Of a stretch of 56,866 bases of DNA, positions 32,642 to 41,223 are shown piece after piece. The DNA comes from Gemmatimonas sp. Its GTDB lineage: Bacteria > Gemmatimonadota > Gemmatimonadetes > Gemmatimonadales > Gemmatimonadaceae. Under the pieces are notes generated by a model. That model made no database searches. It was not told where the DNA came from and saw only the letters and a list, made by a program, of their open reading frames with translations. Both the position numbers and the translations under genes were made by a program. The stretch covers positions 1-56,866 of the forward strand of contig JANYJW010000062.1 of assembly GCA_025361705.1 (NCBI GenBank), given 5' to 3'. How positions within the stretch are numbered: position 1 is the stretch's first letter; each line of letters begins with the position of its first letter.

Positions 32642-34117
32642 TCACGGCGCGCAACCGTTCGCGCTTGGTGCCTTCACATCCGCTTGCTTGCCATCAACGA
32701 AGAGGCGCACTGTACCGCGGTGCGAGGTCTCGAAGAACACGTCCGCGTACTCCAGAGGGTTTGGATTTGCACCGCTACGCGCGGGAAGCGTCAGGGTTCC
32801 GGACTCGCTCATGCCGTAGACATCCCATGTGGCCGCGATTTCGCGGTCGATGCGATTGCGGACCCGGAAGCGAGTGCCGCACATCGCGGTGAGTTGGTAT
32901 GGCTTGGCCGCGGCGGCATCAGTGCGCTCCAGTGACATCGCATGACTCGTATCCGCGTCATAGATAAGCCGCCACGAGAGCCTCTGGCCCTTCGCGATCG
33001 CGAGGGGGAAGACGTTCACTTGCTTCGGCCATCGGGCGTTCTCTCTGGTGACAGCGAGAAAGGCAATGGGCGCCGGCAAAGTTGTGTCGGCCATCGCTCG
33101 GATTGTCAGAGTCTGCGAGGCCTCGACCGGCAGCAGCACTTCAAAGACCCGGCGCATAGGCGCCGGTGTTCCAAGCGTGTCCGCGTGATCGTCCGTGTCC
33201 ACATCATCGTCGAATGCGCCGCCGGGGATCTCATCGAACGCTGCCGAGTCAGCCCCCATCTTGCCGACGCGACGGCCAAGCGCATCCGTGACCACGAAGT
33301 AGAGCCCCGCACCGTGCAAGGACAGGCGCTCGCCAGTGCCTATCTGTGCGAAGAGCCCGCGCATGCCGCCCTGCATCGCTGCTGGAGAGACGGCGGATGG
33401 GCGGACGGAACCGCGGAGGCCGACGATCTGGCCGTAACTCGAGAGGGTCGAACGCGTCAAGGACCCGGGATCGGAGATGCCGAAGGCCCCCAAGGCGGAA
33501 TCGCTCGCACCTGAGCGAGGGGCACGGTTGACCACGACGAAATGCCCAGCCGCGGAGGGTACTTTCACGATGAAAGGGCGACCGCGGCACACCGAAGCGG
33601 CAATGCTGTCGCGCGACCCGGCGCCCACCAACTGGAAGTCCTGCCACACGAAGGTGTTTTGGCTGATGGCTTGGACGGCGGGCATCCAGTTGACGGCGGT
33701 ACCCAGGAACGCATCACGGGATTGGAGCATCCGAGCGTGCGCAACGCCAGGGTCAACGAGCAGCCCTCCGGCGGCAAGCACAATGGTGAGTGACGTCACG
33801 GCGCACCCCTTGCGGCTGAAGTAGAGGTTGGGCAGACCCGCATACAGCAATCCTCCCCACGGTGACTGGGTCTGCTTCCAATCTGTCACCGGCACCGTGC
33901 AGAAGTTTGCGGTATCCGGCGGCGCCTCAGAGCAGTCTGGCCAGTTGCCGACGGTCCCGGTCGGGCAGGCGCATTCTCCCGTAGGTGTATTGCACATCAG
34001 CCGACTCGTCGAGGTCGTTCTACGGCTCGTCGAGGTCGGCGTCTGATCGCGACATGCCGTGAGTACGAATCCTGCGAGGAGGACTCCCGCGACCGCCCCA
34101 GCTACTCGAATGGTCAT
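32642..34117 (-). CDS. Lipoprotein with C39-like cysteine peptidase domain
   Basis: The 491-residue protein has a lipoprotein signal (LLAGFVLTACRDQ, Cys22), a Thr/Ser/Arg repeat (TSTSRRTTSTSR) and a short Cys-rich segment (residues 42-73). A domain like peptidase family C39_2 then follows: WKQTQSPWGGLLYAG, RKGCAVTSLTIVLAAGG (Cys105), SAAGHFVVVNRAP (His192) and FGISDPGSL (Asp216), a plausible catalytic triad. The remaining 270 residues look like beta-rich C-terminal domains of unknown type. Codon use is less extreme in GC than in neighbouring genes. It lies next to a transposase remnant, so it may have been acquired. Substrate is unknown. Confidence 0.75.
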   Translation of the reverse strand: MTIRVAGAVAGVLLAGFVLTACRDQTPTSTSRRTTSTSRLMCNTPTGECACPTGTVGNWPDCSEAPPDTANFCTVPVTDWKQTQSPWGGLLYAGLPNLYFSRKGCAVTSLTIVLAAGGLLVDPGVAHARMLQSRDAFLGTAVNWMPAVQAISQNTFVWQDFQLVGAGSRDSIAASVCRGRPFIVKVPSAAGHFVVVNRAPRSGASDSALGAFGISDPGSLTRSTLSSYGQIVGLRGSVRPSAVSPAAMQGGMRGLFAQIGTGERLSLHGAGLYFVVTDALGRRVGKMGADSAAFDEIPGGAFDDDVDTDDHADTLGTPAPMRRVFEVLLPVEASQTLTIRAMADTTLPAPIAFLAVTRENARWPKQVNVFPLAIAKGQRLSWRLIYDADTSHAMSLERTDAAAAKPYQLTAMCGTRFRVRNRIDREIAATWDVYGMSESGTLTLPARSGANPNPLEYADVFFETSHRGTVRLFVDGKQADVKAPSANGCAP

Positions 34118-34314
34118 GATCTCGCTCCGACGCCTTGATGCAGTAACGGGACCGCGTTCGCCGTTCGCTCGAGTTGCTGGAGCAAACGCGTGAACAGTGC
34201 GGATGGCGTTACGCCATGTAACCTATGCTACAGAGGCTTTAGAAGTCGCGCAAGGGCGCTCCGCCTTTGCCTGGTACCCGCGACGCCACATGTTCTTCGC
34301 GGATCGGAATGGCA
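34118..34314. other. AT-richer intergenic stretch with a small dyad
   Basis: I see no gene here. ATGGCG and CGCCAT form a dyad around TTA at 34203-34217, upstream of the C39-like lipoprotein gene. The base composition is lower in GC than average and probably holds the promoter of that gene, but no box is convincing. Confidence 0.4.
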
Positions 34315-34716
34315 TCACTTTGCAACCTTCTCCCGCGGCTGGCGCCGCGCCGTGACCTCGATCTCGATCTTCATGCGCGGGTCCGCCAGCCCGGCCACGA
34401 GCATTGTCGCCGCCGGTCGGATGTCGCCGAAGTAGCGCTGCAGCACGGGCCATGTCTTGGGAAAGTCGTCGCGGTCGGGCAGGATGTAGGTCACGCGCAC
34501 CACGTCGGCTAGGCGGCACTTGGCGTCGGCGAGCGCCCGCTGGATGTTCTGCAGGCAGCGGTCCGCCTGCGTCACGACGTCGTCGCTGATGGTCATCGTG
34601 TTGTAGTCGAAGCCGGTGGTGCCGGACACGAACACCCAGCGGCCGTCGACGACGGCGCGCGAGTATCCCACCGCCTTTTCGAACGTCGAATCCGTCGAGA
34701 TCAACTTGCGGGTCAC
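34315..34716 (-). CDS. RidA-family protein
   Basis: The 133-residue protein matches the RidA/YER057c/UK114 family, whose classical members deaminate reactive enamine/imine intermediates from PLP enzymes: VGYSRAVVDGRWVFVSGTTGFD, QADRCLQNIQRALADAKCRLADVVRVTYIL and RPAATMLVAGLADPRMKIEIEVTA, the last with the Arg that binds the carboxylate and the Glu near the end. The GTG start at 34716 has GGAGG eight bases upstream. It is 56 bases after the thioesterase gene on the same strand. Confidence 0.92.
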   Translation of the reverse strand: MTRKLISTDSTFEKAVGYSRAVVDGRWVFVSGTTGFDYNTMTISDDVVTQADRCLQNIQRALADAKCRLADVVRVTYILPDRDDFPKTWPVLQRYFGDIRPAATMLVAGLADPRMKIEIEVTARRQPREKVAK

Positions 34717-34772
34717 GTGTTGCTCCTCCGTGGAGCCGAGGGAATGTCAGCAAGCCCGGCGCAGCGCGCCGG

Positions 34773-35228
34773 TCAGTCCGCGATGCCGGCCCGGTCGCGC
34801 ACCGCCATCATCGTGCCCTGCAGCACGGCGACCACCACCTCGCCGTCGTCCTGCACGGCGCGCAGTTCGCCCTGGCATGCCGTGATCGTCCGGCCCGACC
34901 GGACCACGCGCCCCACGGCCACGAAGCGACGGCCGGCGGCTGGCGCCAGCAGGTTCACCTTGAACTCCACGCTCATCACGCCGGCGCCTGGCTCCATCAA
35001 CGTGAGTGCAGCGTAGCCGCACGCGCTGTCGATGACCGACGCCACGACGCCCGCGTGCAGGAATCCGTGCTGCTGCGTGAGCGCCACGCTGAATGGCACC
35101 GCAATGCACACCTCGCCGGGCGTCACGCGCTCGAGCGTCGCACCGAGGGTGGCCATGAACTGCTGGCGCGCAAAGCTGTCGCGCACGCGCTGCGCATAGC
35201 CGGGGTCCCGCACGGTGTGGTGAGCCAT
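34773..35228 (-). CDS. PaaI-family hotdog thioesterase
   Basis: The 151-residue protein is a single hotdog domain with the acyl-CoA thioesterase pattern: HGFLHAGVVASVIDSACGYAAL (His and Asp/Glu site), GVMSVEFKVNLLAPAAGRRFVAVGRVVRSGRTI and CQGELRAVQDDGEVVVAVLQGTMM. It should hydrolyse an acyl-CoA. AGGAG precedes the ATG at 35228 by nine bases. It follows the SGNH hydrolase gene by 21 bases and precedes ridA, probably in one transcript. Confidence 0.9.
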   Translation of the reverse strand: MAHHTVRDPGYAQRVRDSFARQQFMATLGATLERVTPGEVCIAVPFSVALTQQHGFLHAGVVASVIDSACGYAALTLMEPGAGVMSVEFKVNLLAPAAGRRFVAVGRVVRSGRTITACQGELRAVQDDGEVVVAVLQGTMMAVRDRAGIAD

Positions 35229-35249
35229 GCCGTCGTTCTCCTGAGTGCC

Positions 35250-36047
35250 CTACAGGTTGTCCGGGTCCACTGTCTCGAGCGCCGGCCGCTTGGCGGTGCG
35301 ACCGTCGCCCGACGAGATGCCGCGCGCATGACGCCAGAGCCACGGCACCAGATGCTCGCTCGTCCAGCGCAGTTCCCCGCCGAGGCGCGCCACGACCGAC
35401 CGGCGCGCGGTGTCCGGCAGCGGATCGGCCCACGCACCGTTGTGACCCGGGAGCCCGAGCGTCTGCGCCAGCGCCAGCGCGATGCGCCGGTGTCCCTCGC
35501 TGTTGGCGTGCAGGCGGTCGCCGCTCCACAGCCGCAGGTCGCCCGTCACTGACGCACGGGCGAGGTCCGCGCACAGCACCCCCATGCGCGCGCACGCCTC
35601 GCGCACGAGGTCGTTGAGTTCCAGGCAGCGCTCGCGCATCAGGCGCGCCATCGGCACGACCTCGCTGAGGTCGGGCATCGTGATGGTGAGCACCGTCGCG
35701 CCCGTCGCCGTGAAGGCGACGAACATCTGCTCCATGTCGCGGGCCACTTTGCCCACGTTGCAGTCGCGCCGCACGATGTCGTTGACGCCCGAGAAGACCG
35801 TGACGAGGTCGGGGTGCATGGCCAGCGCTGGCTCCACCTGCTGGCGCCGGACGTCGCGGGTCTTGCGGCCGCGCACCGCAAGGTTGGCGTACATCAGCGG
35901 CGCGGACTGCGCCGCGCTCACGTGGACGGCAAGCCGGTTGGCCCAGCCGCGATATCCACCGCGTCCATCGGGATCGTCGATGCCTTCGGTCGAGCTGTCG
36001 CCGATGGCGACATAGCGGGCGTACGAACGGCGGGCGGGCGGCGTCAT
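35250..36047 (-). CDS. SGNH/GDSL-family hydrolase
   Basis: The 265-residue esterase-type protein has the family blocks: YVAIGDSSTEGIDDPDGRGGYRGWANRLA (block I, catalytic Ser), NLAVRGRKTRDV (block II Gly), FSGVNDIVRRD (block III Asn) and GDRLHANSEGH (block V Asp and His). No signal peptide is visible, so it is probably cytoplasmic. The ATG at 36047 was taken; the open frame extends 12 codons upstream without a better site. It heads a short run with the thioesterase and ridA. Confidence 0.9.
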   Translation of the reverse strand: MTPPARRSYARYVAIGDSSTEGIDDPDGRGGYRGWANRLAVHVSAAQSAPLMYANLAVRGRKTRDVRRQQVEPALAMHPDLVTVFSGVNDIVRRDCNVGKVARDMEQMFVAFTATGATVLTITMPDLSEVVPMARLMRERCLELNDLVREACARMGVLCADLARASVTGDLRLWSGDRLHANSEGHRRIALALAQTLGLPGHNGAWADPLPDTARRSVVARLGGELRWTSEHLVPWLWRHARGISSGDGRTAKRPALETVDPDNL

Positions 36048-36203
36048 GGGGGGGGCGTGAAGGGGCGCCTGCACGGCGGGCAATCTCCGGCGGGGAATCT
36101 ACCGAATGGCTCGCCGCGCGGCCTCCCCGCGCCACGACGCGCCGTCCCGGCTGGAACCGTCGCCGTCCGATGCACGTTCGTCGGGTACCACCATCAGCCG
36201 ACC

Positions 36204-36620
36204 ATGATGCCACCCGTCCAGTTCCTCAAGCTCTACGCCGCCACGGCCGCCGTCTTCTTTGCCCTCGACCTCACCTGGCTCGGGGTCGTCGCCAAGGGAT
36301 TCTACAAGGCGCAGATGGGACACCTGACGCGCGTCGACGTCCAGTGGGTGCCGGCCGTGGTCTTCTACCTCGTCTACGTGACCGCAATCATCGTGCTGTG
36401 CGTCAAGCCGGCCATCGAGCGCGACTCGGTGGCGCGCGGGGCAGCGCTGGGCGCGGTGTTCGGGCTCGCGGCCTACGCCGCCTTCGACCTGACGGGTCTC
36501 GCGCTGCTCAAGGACTTCCCGCTCACGGGCGCCTTCGTGGACCTCGCGTGGGGAACCTGCGTCACCGCCGCGGTCAGCGGCGCATCGGTCGCCATCGCGC
36601 GGATGATGCACATCGCCTAG
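36204..36620 (+). CDS. DUF2177-family membrane protein
   Basis: The 138-residue protein has four membrane segments and the family opening FLKLYAATAAVFFALDLTWLGVVAKGFYKAQMGHL, followed by VPAVVFYLVYVTAIIVLCVKPAI, AALGAVFGLAAYAAFDLTGLALLKDFPL and a final DLAWGTCVTAAVSG. Function is unknown for the family. The first of two ATGs (36204) is used; the second is three bases later in the same frame by one intervening codon or less, so the start is uncertain by a residue. A perfect hairpin follows the stop codon. Confidence 0.88.
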   Translation: MMPPVQFLKLYAATAAVFFALDLTWLGVVAKGFYKAQMGHLTRVDVQWVPAVVFYLVYVTAIIVLCVKPAIERDSVARGAALGAVFGLAAYAAFDLTGLALLKDFPLTGAFVDLAWGTCVTAAVSGASVAIARMMHIA

Positions 36621-36646
36621 CGACGGCCCGTCACGACGGGCCGTCG
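36621..36646. terminator. Bidirectional hairpin terminator between convergent genes
   Basis: CGACGGCCCGT and ACGGGCCGTCG form an 11-base perfect stem with a CACG loop, placed directly after the DUF2177 stop and 6 bases from the stop of the converging SGNH gene. Confidence 0.75.
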
Positions 36647-36651
36647 TTCGG

Positions 36652-37434
36652 TCAGCGCAAGGCGGGGCTTTTCGTGGCGCTCACCGCCTGAACCGCCGCC
36701 TGCTGTAACCGGTCCACCTGCCCCTCGGGCACCGCACCGCGCGCGCCAAGTCCGCGCGGAGTGTCGCCGAACAACGTCGCCACGAACACGTTGGCCGCGA
36801 GAAACGTCCCCTGCACCGTGGGGTGGCTGCCGTCGGACTGCCAGAGCGGAATGTCGGGGTGGGCGACCGTCACGGCCGCCCACGCGTCGCCCACCGGCAC
36901 GACGATCGCCTGGAGTTCTTCGGCGATCGTGCGATACCCCTGCGTCACCGCCGCCTGCATGGGGGCATAGTCGGCGAACCCACCCTCGGGCCATCCCTGC
37001 TGCCGGCCCCAGGTGCCGAAGAACACGGGCTGCGCGCCGGCGCCCCGAATCGCCTCGGCGAGCGTCCGCGCCGCCGGATACATCAGGGCCTGCCGCGACT
37101 GCTCCACCGCCGGACGGAGACTCTGCTCCTGCAGTACCACGTAGGTCCAGTGGCCGGATCGGATCTTGGCGAGCACTTCGGGCGACGCGGCATGATCGGC
37201 CAGCGTGGCGCCGCCCGGGGCGATCATGTCGGCGAACACCGGGCGGCTGAGCGCGTGCGAAAGGACGGCAAATGTGCCCGGGAGGTTGTTGACGAAGGTG
37301 TAGCTGTTGCCGATGAAGAGCACGCGCGTGCAGACGGCGTCGGGCGGCACGCGCGCGCAGTCGGGTGCGCGCCGCGGGAGGCATGCGACCGCCGCCACGG
37401 CGACGGCAAGGACCGCCCATCGCCGCATGATCAT
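36652..37434 (-). CDS. SGNH-like lipoprotein hydrolase
   Basis: The 260-residue protein has a lipoprotein-type signal (LAVAVAAVACLPRR) and SGNH features: VLFIGNSYTFVNNLPG (Ser block), YVVLQEQSLRPA, FFGTWGRQQGW and LWQSDGSHPTVQGTFLAA (Asp and His block). Related proteins are poorly characterised esterases that often carry this GNSYT opening. The ATG at 37434 overlaps the stop of the DUF3224 gene as ATGA. It is the last gene of a three-gene unit with DUF3224 and TPR genes. Confidence 0.85.
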   Translation of the reverse strand: MIMRRWAVLAVAVAAVACLPRRAPDCARVPPDAVCTRVLFIGNSYTFVNNLPGTFAVLSHALSRPVFADMIAPGGATLADHAASPEVLAKIRSGHWTYVVLQEQSLRPAVEQSRQALMYPAARTLAEAIRGAGAQPVFFGTWGRQQGWPEGGFADYAPMQAAVTQGYRTIAEELQAIVVPVGDAWAAVTVAHPDIPLWQSDGSHPTVQGTFLAANVFVATLFGDTPRGLGARGAVPEGQVDRLQQAAVQAVSATKSPALR

Positions 37435-37847
37435 CCGCGCGCGTCGGTCAGCGTGTACCGCAGTTCGTACGAGTGCTCGCCGTCCTCCACGACGATGCCG
37501 CAGCTGCCGGCAATCCCCGCGAGGTCCCCCGTGCCCGAATCGGGCACGATGGTGATGGCGAGCTGCGGTGCACCGCGCGTCATCGTGCCCGAGTGCTGCA
37601 TCACGAAGCTGCCGCGCCGCCCATGCAGCACGCCCGTGACGCGTTCGAGCGCGATGTACCCCGCCGACCCCTTCACCTGCGTCGTGGCACTCACCATCGT
37701 GCCGAGTCCCGTCGCCTCGAGGTCCCCGTGGTAGGTCTTGTCGAGCGCCAGCCGCGACACCGTGATGCCGCCGTCGCCCTTCTGCACCGCCTCGGGCGTC
37801 ATCTTCACTTCGAAGTTGCCGCGCGCCGTCATCGCGCCGTCGGTCAT
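37431..37847 (-). CDS. DUF3224-family protein
   Basis: The 138-residue cytoplasmic protein matches the DUF3224 barrel family: ARGNFEVKMTPEAVQ, ISRLALDKTYHGDLEATGLGTM-type middle (here VSRLALDKTYHGDLEA), GYIALERVTGVLHGRRGSFVMQHSGTM and VPDSGTGDLAGIAGSCGIV, with the closing HSYELRYTL. Function is unknown; the barrel is similar to allene-oxide cyclase-like folds. It overlaps both neighbours by 4 bases. Confidence 0.9.
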   Translation of the reverse strand: MTDGAMTARGNFEVKMTPEAVQKGDGGITVSRLALDKTYHGDLEATGLGTMVSATTQVKGSAGYIALERVTGVLHGRRGSFVMQHSGTMTRGAPQLAITIVPDSGTGDLAGIAGSCGIVVEDGEHSYELRYTLTDARG

Positions 37848-38734
37848 GGCAGCCCCAGCTTCTTGCGGGCCAGCGGCCGCACATGGGCCGCGGGCGGGTT
37901 GTGCGCCGTGGACAGGTCGTACGCCTTCTGGTAGTACTCGTGCGCCTTGGCCGCGTCCCCCTGTTGCTCGTACGCCATCGCGAGCAGGGCGTGCATGAAC
38001 GGATCGCGTTCGTTGCCCCGCAACGCCAGTGCCGCCGTAAGCGCCTCCTCGGCGCCCACGACATCACCCGTGTAGAGCGCGACGTAGCCGGTCAGGTACG
38101 GAAAGAACCGCTCCTGCTGCGCCGCCAGCGTCGAGTCACCGTCGAGCGCCGAGCGCGCCGCCGCCACGTGCCGCGCCGCCGCCTTTGCGTCCCCGCGGCG
38201 CGCGGCCAAGCGCGCCAGCGCATGCGCGAGGCGGAAGTCCCACAGGCTCTTCGGGTGTGTCTTCGGTGCGGGTTCCTTGAGCCCAAGCGCCGCGCCCATC
38301 CGGTAGTACTTGTCGGCGGTCGCAAGGTCACCCGCGTCGATGCAGACGCGCGCCGCCTCGTTGGCCATTTCTCCCTGCTGATAGAACGCGTTCTGCGGCT
38401 CGGCCTGTTCGCGTGTGACCCAATACGCCATCACCAACTGCTCCTGCTTCACGGTGTTGGCGCAGTCGCCGTCGAAGGCAAACGACATTGCCATCGCCCG
38501 CTGCGCGGCGGCCTTCGCCGCCGGGTCCGGGGCACCGTCGATGAGCGCCTGGAAGATCTGGCGGGCAGCGGCCGTCTGGCCATCGACGTCAAGACGCGAC
38601 GCAATGCGCATGCTGTCGGCACGTGGCGACGGAGGCGCAGGCGTCGGTGCCGGCGTTGCCTGTGCGTGCGCGGCAAGCGGTACAAGGACGAGCATGAGCA
38701 TCGCGAACGGGCGAACAAGGCGGCGAAGGGACAT
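37844..38734 (-). CDS. Exported TPR-repeat protein
   Basis: The 296-residue protein has a signal peptide (FAMLMLVLVPLAAHAQA), a Pro/Thr linker and several helical pairs of tetratricopeptide type, for example GQTAAARQIFQALIDGAPD, DLATADKYYRMGAALGL, GDAKAAARHVAAARSAL, GDVVGAEEALTAALAL and GDAAKAHEYYQKAYDL. Such repeats bind partner proteins in the envelope. GGAGA lies nine bases before the ATG at 38734. It begins the unit with DUF3224 and the SGNH lipoprotein and is divergent from the proline iminopeptidase gene. Confidence 0.85.
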   Translation of the reverse strand: MSLRRLVRPFAMLMLVLVPLAAHAQATPAPTPAPPSPRADSMRIASRLDVDGQTAAARQIFQALIDGAPDPAAKAAAQRAMAMSFAFDGDCANTVKQEQLVMAYWVTREQAEPQNAFYQQGEMANEAARVCIDAGDLATADKYYRMGAALGLKEPAPKTHPKSLWDFRLAHALARLAARRGDAKAAARHVAAARSALDGDSTLAAQQERFFPYLTGYVALYTGDVVGAEEALTAALALRGNERDPFMHALLAMAYEQQGDAAKAHEYYQKAYDLSTAHNPPAAHVRPLARKKLGLP

Positions 38735-38803
38735 CGATTCTCCGGGAACGACGGGGCTGCTGGGGGGGCTTTGCCTGACCGCCGGCGGCGACGGGGGCTA
38801 GTA

Positions 38804-38809
38804 TATAGT
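38804..38809 (+). promoter_or_regulatory. -10 box upstream of the proline iminopeptidase gene
   Basis: TATAGT matches five of six -10 consensus bases and lies 24 bases before the GTG start; the surrounding CTAGTATATAG is strikingly AT-rich. No -35 match is seen at normal spacing. Confidence 0.45.
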
Positions 38810-38833
38810 CGCCTCGAACCCCGCGAGCATCCA

Positions 38834-39889
38834 GTGACTGTCCTGCGCCCCCTGACCGTCCTCGCCGCCGTGTACAGCCTGTCGGCCTGCGCGCCCAACG
38901 CGCGCGACGGCACCACCAGCGGCGCACCGCCCGCCAGCTACTACGACACCACCGGCCGCGCCGACACCTACGCTGGCGGCGTGCGGCTGATCCCCGTGCG
39001 CACGCCCAAGGGGACGTTCAAGGTCTGGACGCGGCGCGTCGGCAACAATCCGAAGATCAAGGTGCTGCTGCTGCACGGCGGCCCCGGCATGACGCACGAA
39101 TACTGGGAAGTCGCCGACTCGTATTTCCCCGCCGCCGGCGTGGAGTACTACTACTACGATCAACTGGGCTCGTACTACAGCGATCAGCCCAAAGACACAT
39201 CACTCTGGAACACGGCGCGCTTCGTCGAGGAAGTGGAGCAGGTGCGCACGGCACTCGGCATGGACAGCACCAACTTCTTCTTGATGGGTTCGTCGTGGGG
39301 TGGCCTGCTCGCCATGGAGTATGCCCTCAAGTACCAGCACAACCTCAAGGGGCTCGTCGTCTCCAACATGATGTCGAGCATTCCCGCGTATGTGAAATAC
39401 GCCCAGGATGTACTCATGCCGGCGATGGACCCCAATGTCCTGGCCGAGATCAAGGCACTTGAGGCCAAGAAGGACTACGCCAACCCCCGCTACATGGCGC
39501 TGCTCGTCCCGAACCATTACGAGAAGCACCTGCTGCGGCGTCCGGCCGCCGAGTGGCCCGACGGGATGAACCGCGCGCTCAAGCACGTGAACAACGACAT
39601 CTACATTCCCATGCAGGGGCCGAGCGAACTCAGCGCCAGCGGCACGCTCGAGAAGTGGGATCGAAGCGCTGACCTCAAGCACATCACCGTGCCCACGCTC
39701 GTGATCGGCGGCACGTACGACACGATGGACCCCAAGCACATGGAGTGGATGTCGACGCAGTTCCCCAAGGGGCGCTTTCTGCTCTGCCCCAACAGCGGCC
39801 ATATGGCGATGTACGATGACGGGCCACGCTACTTTGCCGGCGTCATCAAGTTCCTGAAGGACGTGGATGCCGGCACCTTTGCCAAATAG
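38834..39889 (+). CDS. Proline iminopeptidase-family lipoprotein
   Basis: The 351-residue protein starts at a GTG with a lipobox (YSLSACAPN). Its alpha/beta-hydrolase fold has the prolyl aminopeptidase pattern: KVLLLHGGPGMTHEYWEV (HGGPG oxyanion motif), YYYDQLGSYYSDQP, the nucleophile in FLMGSSWGGLLAMEYAL (GxSxGG), VIGGTYDTMDPKHMEWM (Asp) and CPNSGHMAMYDD (His). It should remove N-terminal proline from peptides at the outer side of a membrane. It is 11 bases before the class-V aminotransferase-fold gene, so the two are probably co-transcribed. Confidence 0.92.
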   Translation: MTVLRPLTVLAAVYSLSACAPNARDGTTSGAPPASYYDTTGRADTYAGGVRLIPVRTPKGTFKVWTRRVGNNPKIKVLLLHGGPGMTHEYWEVADSYFPAAGVEYYYYDQLGSYYSDQPKDTSLWNTARFVEEVEQVRTALGMDSTNFFLMGSSWGGLLAMEYALKYQHNLKGLVVSNMMSSIPAYVKYAQDVLMPAMDPNVLAEIKALEAKKDYANPRYMALLVPNHYEKHLLRRPAAEWPDGMNRALKHVNNDIYIPMQGPSELSASGTLEKWDRSADLKHITVPTLVIGGTYDTMDPKHMEWMSTQFPKGRFLLCPNSGHMAMYDDGPRYFAGVIKFLKDVDAGTFAK

Positions 39890-39900
39890 GGAGTATTGCG

Positions 39901-41148
39901 ATGAACAAGCGCGAGTTTGTGAAGACCGTCGGCGGCGCGTCGGCCGCGATGCTGCTCGGGCCGCAGCTGTACGCGCACGCCCAGCGCTCAACGCCAGCGG
40001 CGCTCGCCGAGGACGAGCCGTTCTGGGCAGCCGTGCGCGCCAAGTTCAGGCTTGCGCCCGAGTACATCAACCTCGAGAACGGTTTCTATTGCTTCCAGCC
40101 CGAAGAAGTGCTCGAGGCGTTCATCGGTCACGTGCGCCGCGTGAACTACATGGGTTCGCGCTACATGCGCACGGTGCAGGGTGACAACAAGCTGCGCATG
40201 CGCACCACGCTGGCCGCGCTGGCCGGATGTTCGCCCGCTGAATTGATCATCACACGCAACACCACCGAGTCGCTGGATACCGTGATCTCCGGCTTCAATT
40301 GGGATGCGGGCGACGAGGCCGTGATGGCCAACCAGGACTACGGCGCGATGATCGACCAGTTCAAGCTGCAGGCGCGTCGCTACGGGATGGTGAACCGGTT
40401 CATCGACATTCCGATGGATCCCACATCGGATGACGAGGTTGTGCACGTGTACGCCCGGGCACTTACATCCCGGACGCGCCTGCTGATGATCCCGCACATG
40501 GTGAACATCACCGGCCACGTGCTCCCCGTGCGCGCCATTTGCGACATGGCGCACGCGCGCGGTGTGCAGGTGATGGTGGACGGCGCGCACGCCTTTGCGC
40601 ATCTCGATTTCCGGGTGCCCGACCTGCACTGCGACTACTACGGCGCGTCACTGCACAAATGGCTGTCGGTGCCGCTCGGCGCCGGCATACTGTACGTCAA
40701 GAGAGAACGCATCGCCGGCTTGTGGCCCGTGTACGGCGACGGGTCGCCTGACGACAACATCAACAAGCTCAACCACACCGGCACCCACCCGGTGCACACC
40801 GACCTCGGCATCGAGAACGCCATTGCGTTCCACGAAGCCATTGGCGGCGCGCGCAAGGAAGCGCGGCTGCGCTACCTGCAGCGTTACTGGAGCGACAAGG
40901 TGCGCGGCACGTCGAAGATCGTGATGAACACGCCGGCCGACACCACGCGCTCGTGCGGCATCGCCAACGTCGGCATCGAGGGTGTGATGCCCAGCGACCT
41001 GATGAAGATCCTGTTCGACAAATACCACATCTGGACGGTGGCCATCGACGGCGCGGGCGTGCGCGGCGTGCGCGTGACCCCGCAGGTGTACACCACCACG
41101 GCCGAGCTCGATGCGTTTGTGAAGGCGCTGAAAGCCATTGCGGGGTAG
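39901..41148 (+). CDS. Exported class-V aminotransferase-fold PLP protein
   Basis: The 415-residue protein has a Tat-like N-terminus with a KR pair (MNKREFVKTVGGASAAMLLG), then a class-V fold like isopenicillin-N epimerase or cysteine desulfurase: YINLENGFYCFQPEEV, ITRNTTESLDTVISGF, VMVDGAHAFAHLDF (PLP Asp and His) and the PLP lysine in GASLHKWLSVPLGAGILYVK. GGGAG is present upstream of the ATG. Secreted members with this layout are known but uncharacterised. Placement after a proline iminopeptidase may mean a role in modifying amino acids or peptides outside the cytoplasm. Confidence 0.88.
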   Translation: MNKREFVKTVGGASAAMLLGPQLYAHAQRSTPAALAEDEPFWAAVRAKFRLAPEYINLENGFYCFQPEEVLEAFIGHVRRVNYMGSRYMRTVQGDNKLRMRTTLAALAGCSPAELIITRNTTESLDTVISGFNWDAGDEAVMANQDYGAMIDQFKLQARRYGMVNRFIDIPMDPTSDDEVVHVYARALTSRTRLLMIPHMVNITGHVLPVRAICDMAHARGVQVMVDGAHAFAHLDFRVPDLHCDYYGASLHKWLSVPLGAGILYVKRERIAGLWPVYGDGSPDDNINKLNHTGTHPVHTDLGIENAIAFHEAIGGARKEARLRYLQRYWSDKVRGTSKIVMNTPADTTRSCGIANVGIEGVMPSDLMKILFDKYHIWTVAIDGAGVRGVRVTPQVYTTTAELDAFVKALKAIAG

Positions 41149-41170
41149 CATGATCCGCTGAACGACACCA

Positions 41171-41203
41171 CGCCCCACCCTGCGATATCCACAGGGTGGG
41201 GCG
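41171..41203. terminator. Hairpin between convergent genes
   Basis: CGCCCCACCCTG and CAGGGTGGGGCG form a 12-base perfect stem with a 9-base loop, 22 bases after the PLP gene stop and 20 bases before the stop of the converging LVIVD-repeat gene. Confidence 0.7.
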
Positions 41204-41223
41204 CGCCGTGTCGCGACGGAGGC

